Of a stretch of 6,698 nt of DNA, positions 1-5,258 are shown one piece after another; position 1 is the stretch's first letter, and every line of letters starts with the position of its first letter. The notes beneath the pieces were generated by a model. That model had not been told where the DNA came from. It searched no databases and saw only the letters and a program-made list of their open reading frames with translations. Made by a program: the position numbers and the translations under genes. The DNA comes from a bacterium (GTDB lineage Bacteria > Bacillota_I > Bacilli_A > RF39 > UBA660): NCBI GenBank assembly GCA_029007685.1, contig JAQXIG010000136.1:1-6698 (forward strand). The letters run 5' to 3'.

Positions 1-1339
1 TATGGTCATTACTAAAGATATGTCTAGACTTGGAAGAGATTATATTGGAACAGGTAATTTAATAGAAAAATATTTTCCAGAACATAATGTTAGGTATATA
101 GCTGTTACTGATAATATTGATACATTTTTAGATAATTCTAATAACGATATAGCACCATTTAAAGCAATAATGAATGATATGTATGCTAAAGATATTTCTA
201 AAAAGATTAAATCAAGTTTAAGAGCAAAGCAAAAAGAAGGTAAGTTTGTTGGTGGTAGAGCTCCATTTGGATATGATCAAGATCCAGATGATAAAAATCA
301 TTTAGTAATAAATGAAGAACAAGCATTAGTTGTAAAAAGAATATTTGATATGTGTTTAGATGGTTTATCATTTTTTAAAATAGCAAAACAGTTAACTAAT
401 GAAAGAATCAAAACACCAGCGCAATATTATAGTTTTGAATGGAAAAGTAATTATAATTTAAAATATGGACAGTGGCATTCTAAAACAATTAGAGATATTT
501 TAACAAATAGAATGTATATAGGTGATATGGTTCAAAATAGAAGAAGTAAAATTAATTATAAAATTAAAAAGGTTATTAGAAATAATCCAAAAGATTATAT
601 AATTGTAGAAAATACTCATGAACCTATTATTGATAAAGATACTTTTTATGAAGTACAAAAAAGAATACCTAAAAATGTTGGAAGAAATGAAAAGAAAGAA
701 AATCATTTATTAGATGGACTTTTATATTGTAGTGATTGTGGACATAGAATCTCTATACAAGCAAGACGAAAAAAGGATAATAGATGTTATACTATATGTA
801 ACTATTATAGAACTTATATGAAACAAAAACTTTGTACAACTCATTCAAATAATTATGAAAAGCTCGAAAAAGCAATTATTACTTCTTTAACCGAAATGTG
901 TTTAATGTATATTAATAAAGATAAAATAAAAAATGATACTTTGAGTAGATTAAAGGAAAACAATAAATTTAATAATAAGAAAGAATTAAATTTATTATGT
1001 AATGATATAAAACAAATTAATGATAACTTAGATACTATTTATATTGATAAATTAAATAATAAAATAACTAAAGAACAATATGAAAGAGTAAAAGTAAAAC
1101 TAGAAAATGAATTAAATATAAAACAAAAAAGATATAATGAATTAAATAACGATATTAAAGATAATATCAATGAAGAATCTAACAATAAAATTATAATAGA
1201 TTATATTAATAAATTTCTATCTATGACGGAACCTAGTAGAGAGTTAATAGTTAATTTGATTAATAAGGTTGAAATATTTGAAGATAAAACTATAAATATT
1301 AAAGTTTCTTTTAATAAAAATAATAATAGTTATTCTTGA
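1..1339 (+). CDS. Large serine recombinase, 5' end cut by window edge
   Basis: Site-specific DNA recombinase of the large serine family, which integrates and excises phages and conjugative or mobilisable elements (TndX/TnpX-like). The frame is open at the left edge; the first ATG at position 2 is internal, because the nucleophilic serine and about 60-80 N-terminal residues are missing. Visible residues 1-75 are the end of the resolvase catalytic domain, with the S-R-L-G-R motif (R9 and R12, equivalent to R68 and R71 of gamma-delta resolvase). Residues about 80-225 are the recombinase domain, starting near GGRAPFGY. Residues about 236-285 are the zinc-ribbon domain with C243, C246, C266 and C278. 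Residues about 300-385 look like the Lys/Asn-rich coiled coil, followed by the usual C-terminal segment. The gene is very AT-rich and its arginines are almost all AGA, unlike pcrA downstream, which supports horizontal origin. The family is certain; which element it moves is unknown. Confidence 0.93.
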   Translation, partial: MVITKDMSRLGRDYIGTGNLIEKYFPEHNVRYIAVTDNIDTFLDNSNNDIAPFKAIMNDMYAKDISKKIKSSLRAKQKEGKFVGGRAPFGYDQDPDDKNHLVINEEQALVVKRIFDMCLDGLSFFKIAKQLTNERIKTPAQYYSFEWKSNYNLKYGQWHSKTIRDILTNRMYIGDMVQNRRSKINYKIKKVIRNNPKDYIIVENTHEPIIDKDTFYEVQKRIPKNVGRNEKKENHLLDGLLYCSDCGHRISIQARRKKDNRCYTICNYYRTYMKQKLCTTHSNNYEKLEKAIITSLTEMCLMYINKDKIKNDTLSRLKENNKFNNKKELNLLCNDIKQINDNLDTIYIDKLNNKITKEQYERVKVKLENELNIKQKRYNELNNDIKDNINEESNNKIIIDYINKFLSMTEPSRELIVNLINKVEIFEDKTINIKVSFNKNNNSYS

Positions 1340-1349
1340 TAATATTATT
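1322..1349 (+). terminator. Weak all-AT hairpin over the recombinase stop codon
   Basis: Arms AATAATA-g-TTAT (1322-1333) and ATAATATTATT (1339-1349) pair over 11 bp with one bulged G, around the loop TCTTG (1334-1338). The stop codon TGA (1337-1339) lies at the loop and arm junction. Only GTTT follows, so there is no real U-tract, and the stem has no G-C pairs. It may attenuate or protect the 3' end, but it is a poor terminator and could be a by-product of the AT-rich sequence. Confidence 0.25.
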
Positions 1350-1407
1350 GTTTAAAAGAATAAAATGCTCAATTTAATTGCATATATTTTATAAAGGATG
1401 GGTTTTT

Positions 1408-1770
1408 ATGTTACCTAATATACCTCCAAAATTATTTTCAATCAGTGCAGTTGCAATTGGTTATCTTTTAATAGACGATTCAACTGCCAATGAGCAAAAT
1501 GCTTTAGGGAACTGGCTTATGTTAGTAGCACAGGTGTTATCGACTAATGCTTTTTATCGAGTATTAATGCAAGAAAGAGGATTAGAACCAAAAGAATCTA
1601 CCGAATATGAAAAAAATAGTTCTTATTCTTTTACTAATAATAGTAATCCTTTTGCTAATAATTTTAATAGTTCCCAAACAGAATGCAATGAGACAATAAT
1701 AATGTTAGAAAAGATGATTAGAGCTTTAGAAAAAGAAATAGGTGAAATAAAAAAGAAAATGAATAAATAA
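1408..1770 (+). CDS. Unknown small protein with hydrophobic N-terminus and C-terminal coiled coil
   Basis: A 120-residue protein I cannot assign to a named function. The start at ATG 1408 is preferred because AGGATGGG lies just upstream (1395-1401). An in-frame TTG at 1378 would add ten residues encoded by that ribosome binding region. Residues 8-22 are hydrophobic, followed by the distinctive block IDDSTANEQNALGNWLML (22-39) and a second hydrophobic patch (36-46). Residues 68-84 are an Asn/Ser-rich linker, and residues 96-120 are a charged heptad-like helix (EKMIRALEKEIGEIKKK) likely to form a coiled coil. From memory, similar EQNxLGNWL sequences occur in hypothetical proteins of Firmicutes, but I cannot verify this here. 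A CotD-like frame begins 29-40 bases downstream with no terminator between, so the two probably share a transcript. It could be a sporulation or membrane-associated protein, or cargo of the recombinase element. Confidence 0.75.
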   Translation: MLPNIPPKLFSISAVAIGYLLIDDSTANEQNALGNWLMLVAQVLSTNAFYRVLMQERGLEPKESTEYEKNSSYSFTNNSNPFANNFNSSQTECNETIIMLEKMIRALEKEIGEIKKKMNK

Positions 1771-1789
1771 TTAAAAATCTATCAAAAAA

Positions 1790-1809
1790 GGGCAACGACA
1801 TGTTTGCCC
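1790..1809 (+). promoter_or_regulatory. Hairpin enclosing the Shine-Dalgarno and an ATG
   Basis: GGGCAA (1790-1795) and TTGCCC (1804-1809) are perfect inverted repeats around the eight-base loop CGACATGT. The GGG belongs to the AAAAGGG ribosome binding site, and the loop holds the ATG at 1800. In RNA the hairpin would hide the ribosome binding site and present the start codon in the loop. No U-tract follows, so it is not an intrinsic terminator. Its regulatory role is inferred from geometry alone. Confidence 0.4.
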
Positions 1810-1810
1810 A

Positions 1811-1930
1811 ATGAGAACAAGAGTAGTAAATCATCATGTTTTCAAGCATACTTATCAACCATCTTATTCATGTTGTGAAGAAAATGTGTGTAGTCAAGTT
1901 CAATGCGGTTCTTGTTGTAATTTTAGATAA
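1811..1930 (+). CDS. Cys/His-rich CotD-like spore coat peptide, start uncertain
   Basis: A 39-codon frame with a family-like composition: TRVVNHHVFKHTY near the start, then CC, and a Cys-rich tail ending CGSCCNFR, giving six cysteines. The VVNHH..KHTY pattern resembles the His-rich core of CotD-type spore coat proteins, which are small structural proteins of the spore coat. This is motif recognition, not a database hit. The start is odd. ATG 1811 has no well-placed ribosome binding site; the good one (AAAAGGG, seven bases of spacing) serves ATG 1800, which reads M-F-A-Q and stops at TGA 1812-1814, overlapping ATG 1811 as ATGA. Either translation is coupled, or one base is missing: one extra T in the run at 1803-1805 would give M-F-C-P-M-R-T-R and a single 43-codon gene. 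A terminator hairpin overlaps the stop codon, which supports a real transcript end here. Confidence 0.55.
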   Translation: MRTRVVNHHVFKHTYQPSYSCCEENVCSQVQCGSCCNFR

Positions 1931-1955
1931 AAGTCGTAAGACTTTTTTCTTTTTG
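1929..1955 (+). terminator. Intrinsic terminator after the CotD-like gene
   Basis: AAAAGTC (1929-1935) pairs with GACTTTT (1940-1946) around the loop GTAA, and the T-rich tract continues to 1954 with one C interruption. The left arm overlaps the stop codon TAA (1928-1930). It separates the two-gene unit upstream from the rpoZ promoter region. Confidence 0.8.
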
Positions 1956-1962
1956 TCAATTT

Positions 1963-1991
1963 TTGTAAAATTAATGTAAATTACTTGTAAT
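1963..1991 (+). promoter_or_regulatory. Candidate upstream rpoZ promoter P1
   Basis: TTGTAA (1963-1968) as -35 and TGTAAT (1986-1991) as -10, with a 17-base spacer, match four and five of six consensus bases. Transcription would start near 1998, leaving a leader of about 37 bases before rpoZ. Its elements coincide with the TGTAA repeats, so part of the match may be due to the operator rather than to a sigma-A promoter. Confidence 0.4.
1964..1991 (+). promoter_or_regulatory. Triple TGTWAH direct repeat, candidate WalR (YycF) operator
   Basis: TGTAAA (1964-1969), TGTAAA (1975-1980) and TGTAAT (1986-1991) are separated by exactly five bases each, an 11-bp period. The published recognition sequence of the essential response regulator WalR/YycF is TGTWAH-N5-TGTWAH, and all three hexamers match it perfectly. 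The array ends on the -35 element of candidate promoter P2, the usual place for an activator of the OmpR family. PhoP-type regulators also use 11-bp direct repeats, so the regulator is an inference. Confidence 0.5.
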
Positions 1992-2013
1992 ATTGAACAA
2001 ATAATTTTATGAT
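1985..2013 (+). promoter_or_regulatory. Candidate proximal rpoZ promoter P2
   Basis: TTGTAA (1985-1990) and TATGAT (2008-2013) with a 17-base spacer match four and five of six sigma-A consensus bases. Transcription would start about 2020, right at the GGGAAGG ribosome binding site, giving a leader of only about 15 bases. This matches the layout before recX and pcrA, and makes P2 the better of the two rpoZ candidates. Confidence 0.5.
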
Positions 2014-2034
2014 AACAATAGGGAAGGTGATACA

Positions 2035-2235
2035 GTGATATATCCATCTATTGATAAAATATTAAACATCGTAGATTCAAAATATGAATTGGTTCATATT
2101 ATTAGTAAAAGGAGTAAACAAATGGCCTCTACTGAGCATTACCAAATGCCAGAATACAAATACAAATCACGTAAAAATTTAGGTAGAGCCTTAGAAGAAA
2201 TATCAGAAAATTTAATTAATATCAAGAAAGATTAA
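2035..2235 (+). CDS. rpoZ: DNA-directed RNA polymerase omega subunit
   Basis: A 66-residue omega subunit, which helps fold and hold the beta' subunit during assembly of RNA polymerase. Hallmarks are YPSID near the start (3-7), the helix block DSKYELVHIISKRSKQM (14-30), which matches the family's SKY.LV..A.KRA pattern, and KSRKNLGRALEEIS (44-57), equivalent to the conserved K-K-x-x-G-x-ALEEI segment. The length fits small Firmicutes omegas. The start is GTG, supported by GGGAAGG (2021-2027) seven bases upstream. In Bacillus rpoZ lies beside gmk and priA; here it stands alone before recX, with its own promoter region and a terminator that overlaps its stop codon. Identification is by conserved motifs only. 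Confidence 0.9.
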   Translation: MIYPSIDKILNIVDSKYELVHIISKRSKQMASTEHYQMPEYKYKSRKNLGRALEEISENLINIKKD

Positions 2236-2251
2236 GAAATTAATCTTTTTT
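2227..2251 (+). terminator. Intrinsic terminator overlapping the rpoZ stop
   Basis: AAAGATTAA (2227-2235) pairs perfectly with TTAATCTTT (2240-2248) around a GAAA tetraloop of the stable GNRA class, and six T follow from the right arm (2246-2251). The stem includes the rpoZ TAA stop (2233-2235). Having one G-C pair, it is probably leaky, allowing some read-through into recX. Confidence 0.7.
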
Positions 2252-2253
2252 CA

Positions 2254-2262
2254 TGGTATAAT
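2254..2262 (+). promoter_or_regulatory. Extended -10 promoter for recX
   Basis: TGGTATAAT is a perfect extended -10 (TGn plus TATAAT). No good -35 lies 16-18 bases upstream, as expected for extended -10 promoters; that region is the rpoZ terminator. Transcription would start about 2269, at the first base of the AGGTGA ribosome binding site, so the leader would be about ten bases. Confidence 0.65.
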
Positions 2263-2278
2263 TTTAGTAGGTGAAAAT

Positions 2279-3028
2279 ATGATTAAGATTGACAAATTTG
2301 TAAAACAAAAAGACGGGATATACCTATTAAAATTAGAAAATAATAAGGAATTGAAAATTCATGAAGACCTTATCTTAAAGCATGAGTTATTATTAAAGAA
2401 AAAACTAGATGAAAGTTTGATTTCAGAAGTATTAGAAGAAAATAAAATCTATGACGCATACATATTAGCCTTAAAATATATAAAAGCCAAAGTTCGTAGC
2501 ACCTATGAGATGAAATTTTATTTAGAAAAGAAAAATACGAATTCAGAAATAGTCGATAAAGTCATAGCTCTCTTAAAAAAACAAGGATATTTAAACAACG
2601 AAATGTTTACTAAAGCCTGGATTCATGATAAAGTAGCACTCAGTAACGATGGACCATTAAAAATAAAAGAAGAATTACAGAAACATCAAATCGAAGAAAG
2701 GCTAATAGACAAGTATTTACAAGAATTTACCGAAGAGCTCGAAAAAGAACGAATTAAGAAGTTAATTCAAAAACAAATAGACAGAAATCATAGTAAAAGT
2801 GAATTCATCCTAAAGAAAAAAATGCAATCCCATATGATCAAATTAGGATATCATCAATCTTTAATCAATGAATTATTAAATGGTATAAACATCCAAGATG
2901 ATGATGCCGCTCAAAAAGAATATAGAAAACTACATCGTAAATTAAGTAAAAAATATTCAGGAAAAGACTTAGAATATCAATTAAAACAAAAAATGTATCA
3001 ACGAGGATTTTTTGACTGGCATAAATAA
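2279..3028 (+). CDS. recX: RecX family recombination regulator
   Basis: A 249-residue RecX-like protein. RecX binds RecA and the RecA-DNA filament in the cytoplasm and limits strand exchange. After an N-terminal part of about 55 residues, the RecX three-helix repeats are visible. The first runs from about 58 to 87 (ALKYIKAKVRSTYEMKFYLEKK), matching the family's AL.YL..R.RS..EL..yL pattern. The second covers about 88-135 (GYLNNEMFTKAWI, then NDGPLKIKEEL). The third part ends in QLKQKMYQRGFF (234-245). The long charged N-terminal extension is usual for Bacilli members. Start ATG 2279 has AGGTGA (2269-2274) four bases upstream. pcrA, also active against RecA filaments, begins 61 bases downstream. 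The remote similarity typical of RecX means the call rests on pattern and length. Confidence 0.88.
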   Translation: MIKIDKFVKQKDGIYLLKLENNKELKIHEDLILKHELLLKKKLDESLISEVLEENKIYDAYILALKYIKAKVRSTYEMKFYLEKKNTNSEIVDKVIALLKKQGYLNNEMFTKAWIHDKVALSNDGPLKIKEELQKHQIEERLIDKYLQEFTEELEKERIKKLIQKQIDRNHSKSEFILKKKMQSHMIKLGYHQSLINELLNGINIQDDDAAQKEYRKLHRKLSKKYSGKDLEYQLKQKMYQRGFFDWHK

Positions 3029-3040
3029 CAATTAAAATAG

Positions 3041-3069
3041 TTAGAAAAAGTGTCAAACATACATATAAT
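3041..3069 (+). promoter_or_regulatory. Candidate pcrA promoter
   Basis: A perfect -10 TATAAT (3064-3069) lies 17 bases after a weak -35 TTAGAA (3041-3046). Transcription would start about 3076, at the AAGGAG ribosome binding site, giving a leader of about 14 bases. No terminator is visible between recX and this promoter, so recX read-through is also likely. Confidence 0.6.
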
Positions 3070-3089
3070 TGTAGTAAGGAGTAAGAATC

Positions 3090-5183
3090 ATGATCAATAT
3101 AGAAAGTTTAAATGACAAACAAAAAGAAGCAGTAAAGTATACCAAGGGTCCACTACTAGTTTTGGCGGGGGCAGGATCAGGAAAAACTAAAGTGCTAACG
3201 ACTCGTATTGCCTATTTGATTGAAGAAAAAGGTGTTAGTCCATATCAGATACTAGCGATAACCTTTACCAATAAAGCAGCAAAAGAAATGCAAGAAAGAT
3301 TACTAGGGATAATAGGCGAAGTCGCAAGAAATATCCAAGTATCTACCTTTCATTCTTTCGGATTAAAAATTCTAAGAGAAAATTATGATCTGCTAGGTTA
3401 TGAAAAAAATTTTTGTATTATGGATAGTGATGACTCAGCAGCTGTAATTAAGAGAATTTTAAAAAAATTAAACTTAGATCCCAAACAGTATAATCCGACT
3501 GCCATTAAAAGTAAGATCAGCGGTTGTAAGAATGAGTTGATGACACCAAGCATGTACGAACGTTACGCTACAACGGAATTTGAAAAAGTAGTTCTAAAAG
3601 TATTTATAGAATACGAAAAGAAATTAAAAGAAAATAATTCCGTTGATTTTGATGACTTATTAATTTTACCGATCCAATTATTTAGGGAAAATCCTATTAC
3701 GTTAGCTCGTTATCAAGAACATTTTGAATACATATTAATTGATGAGTACCAAGATACTAATGAAGCTCAATATATTTTAACAAAAATGTTAAGTGCCAAA
3801 TACCGTAATATCTGTGTCGTTGGAGATGAAAATCAATCCATTTATTCTTTTCGCGGTGCAAACTATCGCAATATCTTAAATTTTGAAAAAGATTACAAAG
3901 AAGCCAAGACCATTAAATTAGAGCAGAATTATCGCTCCACCCAAAATATTTTAACGGCAGCCAATCAAGTAATTGCCCATAATCAAAGTCGGAAAGATAA
4001 AAACTTATGGAGTGATAAAGGCGAAGGAGACAAGATTACGTACTACCGAGCTCACGATGAAAAAGAGGAATCCCATTATGTAGCTAGTAACATAAAAAAA
4101 CTAATTAGTAACGGTGTTACTCCAGATGAAATTGCCGTTCTTTATCGAACCAATGCCCAATCTCGCATCCTAGAAGAAGAACTACTCAAGATGAATCTTC
4201 CTTACCGTATAGTAGGAAGTTTATACTTCTATGGCCGTAAAGAAATTAAAGATTTGATGGCATATTTACGATTAATTTATAACGAAAAAGATGATATATC
4301 TCTAATTCGAGTAATCAACACTCCCAAACGTGGGATCGGACTAAAAACGATATCAAACTTAGCGGCCTTGGCTGAAATTGAAGGGAAAAGTATGTATGAA
4401 GTAATATCGATTGGGAAAGAACTAGAATTTAAAAAGATGATCGAGGACTTAAAAAGAGTTGCCGAAAGTGTAACTTTAACTGAATTAGTAGACAAAGTAT
4501 TAGAAGCAACGGGAATGAAAAAAGAACTAGAATCTGAAAAAACGTTAGAAGCTGATATTCGTCTCGAAAACCTAGAAGAGTTCAAAACGGTAACCAAAGC
4601 TTTTGAAGAACGAGATGGAGTAATATCACTAGAGGATTTCTTATTCGAAGTAAGTTTAGTAAGTGATCGAGAAGAATATAAAGATGCCAGAAATAAAGTA
4701 AGTTTGATGACGGTGCATTCTGTAAAAGGATTAGAGTTTAATCATGTTTTCGTAGTCGGAATGGAAGAAGGAATTTTTCCCCATATGAACTCGTTAATGA
4801 ATAATCAAGAATTAGAAGAAGAGCGTAGACTAGCCTATGTAGCGATCACTAGAGCGAAAGAAAAATTACACTTAATCAATGCCAGACAAAGAATGTTATT
4901 TGGACGCGATCAAGTTAATCCACCAAGTAGATTTATTAGTGAAATTTCCGAAGATCTATTAGAAAAAAGTCAAAAAGACGAAAAACAGGAAATCAAAATC
5001 AACAAAGAAGAAAAATTCTACAGTGAAGATGTCGATTGGAAAGTCGGCGATTATGCCTACCACGAGGTATTTGGAGCTGGCCGTGTTGTAGAGGTAACGA
5101 ACACTCTAATCAGTATTGCCTTCAAAAGTCCGCATGGTATTAAAAAGCTAATGAAAAATCATAAGAGTATTAAAAAAGTATAA
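3090..5183 (+). CDS. pcrA: ATP-dependent DNA helicase PcrA (UvrD/Rep family)
   Basis: A complete 697-residue 3'-to-5' superfamily 1A helicase, active in nucleotide excision repair, rolling-circle replication, removal of RecA filaments and rescue of stalled RNA polymerase. Motifs in order: Q-motif LNDKQKEAV (7-15), Walker A AGAGSGKT (26-33), motif Ia ITFTNKAAKEM (57-67), TFHSFGLKIL (86-95), Walker B DEYQDTN (218-224), motif III VVGDENQSIYSFRGA (243-257), motif IV QNYRST (279-284), motif V TVHSVKGLEFNHVF (541-554) and motif VI EERRLAYVAITRAK (577-590). Residues about 620-648 are a charged linker, and residues about 649-697 form the Tudor-like C-terminal domain (VGDYAYHEVFGAGRVVEV), which binds RNA polymerase in known PcrA. 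The start has AAGGAG (3076-3081) eight bases upstream. It uses more CGN arginine codons than the recombinase gene, consistent with a resident gene. Likely partner ligA follows two genes later. Confidence 0.96.
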   Translation: MINIESLNDKQKEAVKYTKGPLLVLAGAGSGKTKVLTTRIAYLIEEKGVSPYQILAITFTNKAAKEMQERLLGIIGEVARNIQVSTFHSFGLKILRENYDLLGYEKNFCIMDSDDSAAVIKRILKKLNLDPKQYNPTAIKSKISGCKNELMTPSMYERYATTEFEKVVLKVFIEYEKKLKENNSVDFDDLLILPIQLFRENPITLARYQEHFEYILIDEYQDTNEAQYILTKMLSAKYRNICVVGDENQSIYSFRGANYRNILNFEKDYKEAKTIKLEQNYRSTQNILTAANQVIAHNQSRKDKNLWSDKGEGDKITYYRAHDEKEESHYVASNIKKLISNGVTPDEIAVLYRTNAQSRILEEELLKMNLPYRIVGSLYFYGRKEIKDLMAYLRLIYNEKDDISLIRVINTPKRGIGLKTISNLAALAEIEGKSMYEVISIGKELEFKKMIEDLKRVAESVTLTELVDKVLEATGMKKELESEKTLEADIRLENLEEFKTVTKAFEERDGVISLEDFLFEVSLVSDREEYKDARNKVSLMTVHSVKGLEFNHVFVVGMEEGIFPHMNSLMNNQELEEERRLAYVAITRAKEKLHLINARQRMLFGRDQVNPPSRFISEISEDLLEKSQKDEKQEIKINKEEKFYSEDVDWKVGDYAYHEVFGAGRVVEVTNTLISIAFKSPHGIKKLMKNHKSIKKV

Positions 5184-5258
5184 GGAATTTAGAAAGTATC
5201 ATCAATATAAAAGATAAAAAAGAATGAACATCATAGAATATAAAAAAGGAGAATATGT

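Noticed and set aside
500..706. Minus-strand open frame of 68 codons, hydrophobic
   Set aside because: It lies opposite the recombinase domain of a well-supported gene, and its Phe/Ile richness is what the complement of Lys/Asn-rich coding gives.
1378..1407. Upstream TTG start for the 120-residue protein
   Set aside because: It would place the ribosome binding site inside the coding region, and no suitable site precedes the TTG; ATG 1408 is better supported.
1811..1930. Reading the Cys-rich tail as a metallothionein or zinc finger
   Set aside because: Cysteine spacing does not follow either family, and the VVNHH..KHTY part fits coat proteins better.
1950..1981. TTGTCA (1953-1958) as a third rpoZ promoter
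   Set aside because: The -35 is good, but the only hexamers at 16-18 bases (such as GTAAAT) are poor -10 elements.
2865..3056. Minus-strand open frame of 63 codons
   Set aside because: It is mostly antisense to the RecX C-terminal repeat and shows no family motif or ribosome binding site.
4277..4597. Minus-strand open frame of 106 codons
   Set aside because: It lies wholly inside pcrA, and its Ser-rich composition is the complement of Glu/Lys codons.
5239..5244. TATAAA as a promoter for the nucleotidyltransferase gene
   Set aside because: No -35 or extended -10 accompanies it, and the gap is so A-rich that the match carries little weight; transcription from pcrA is enough.
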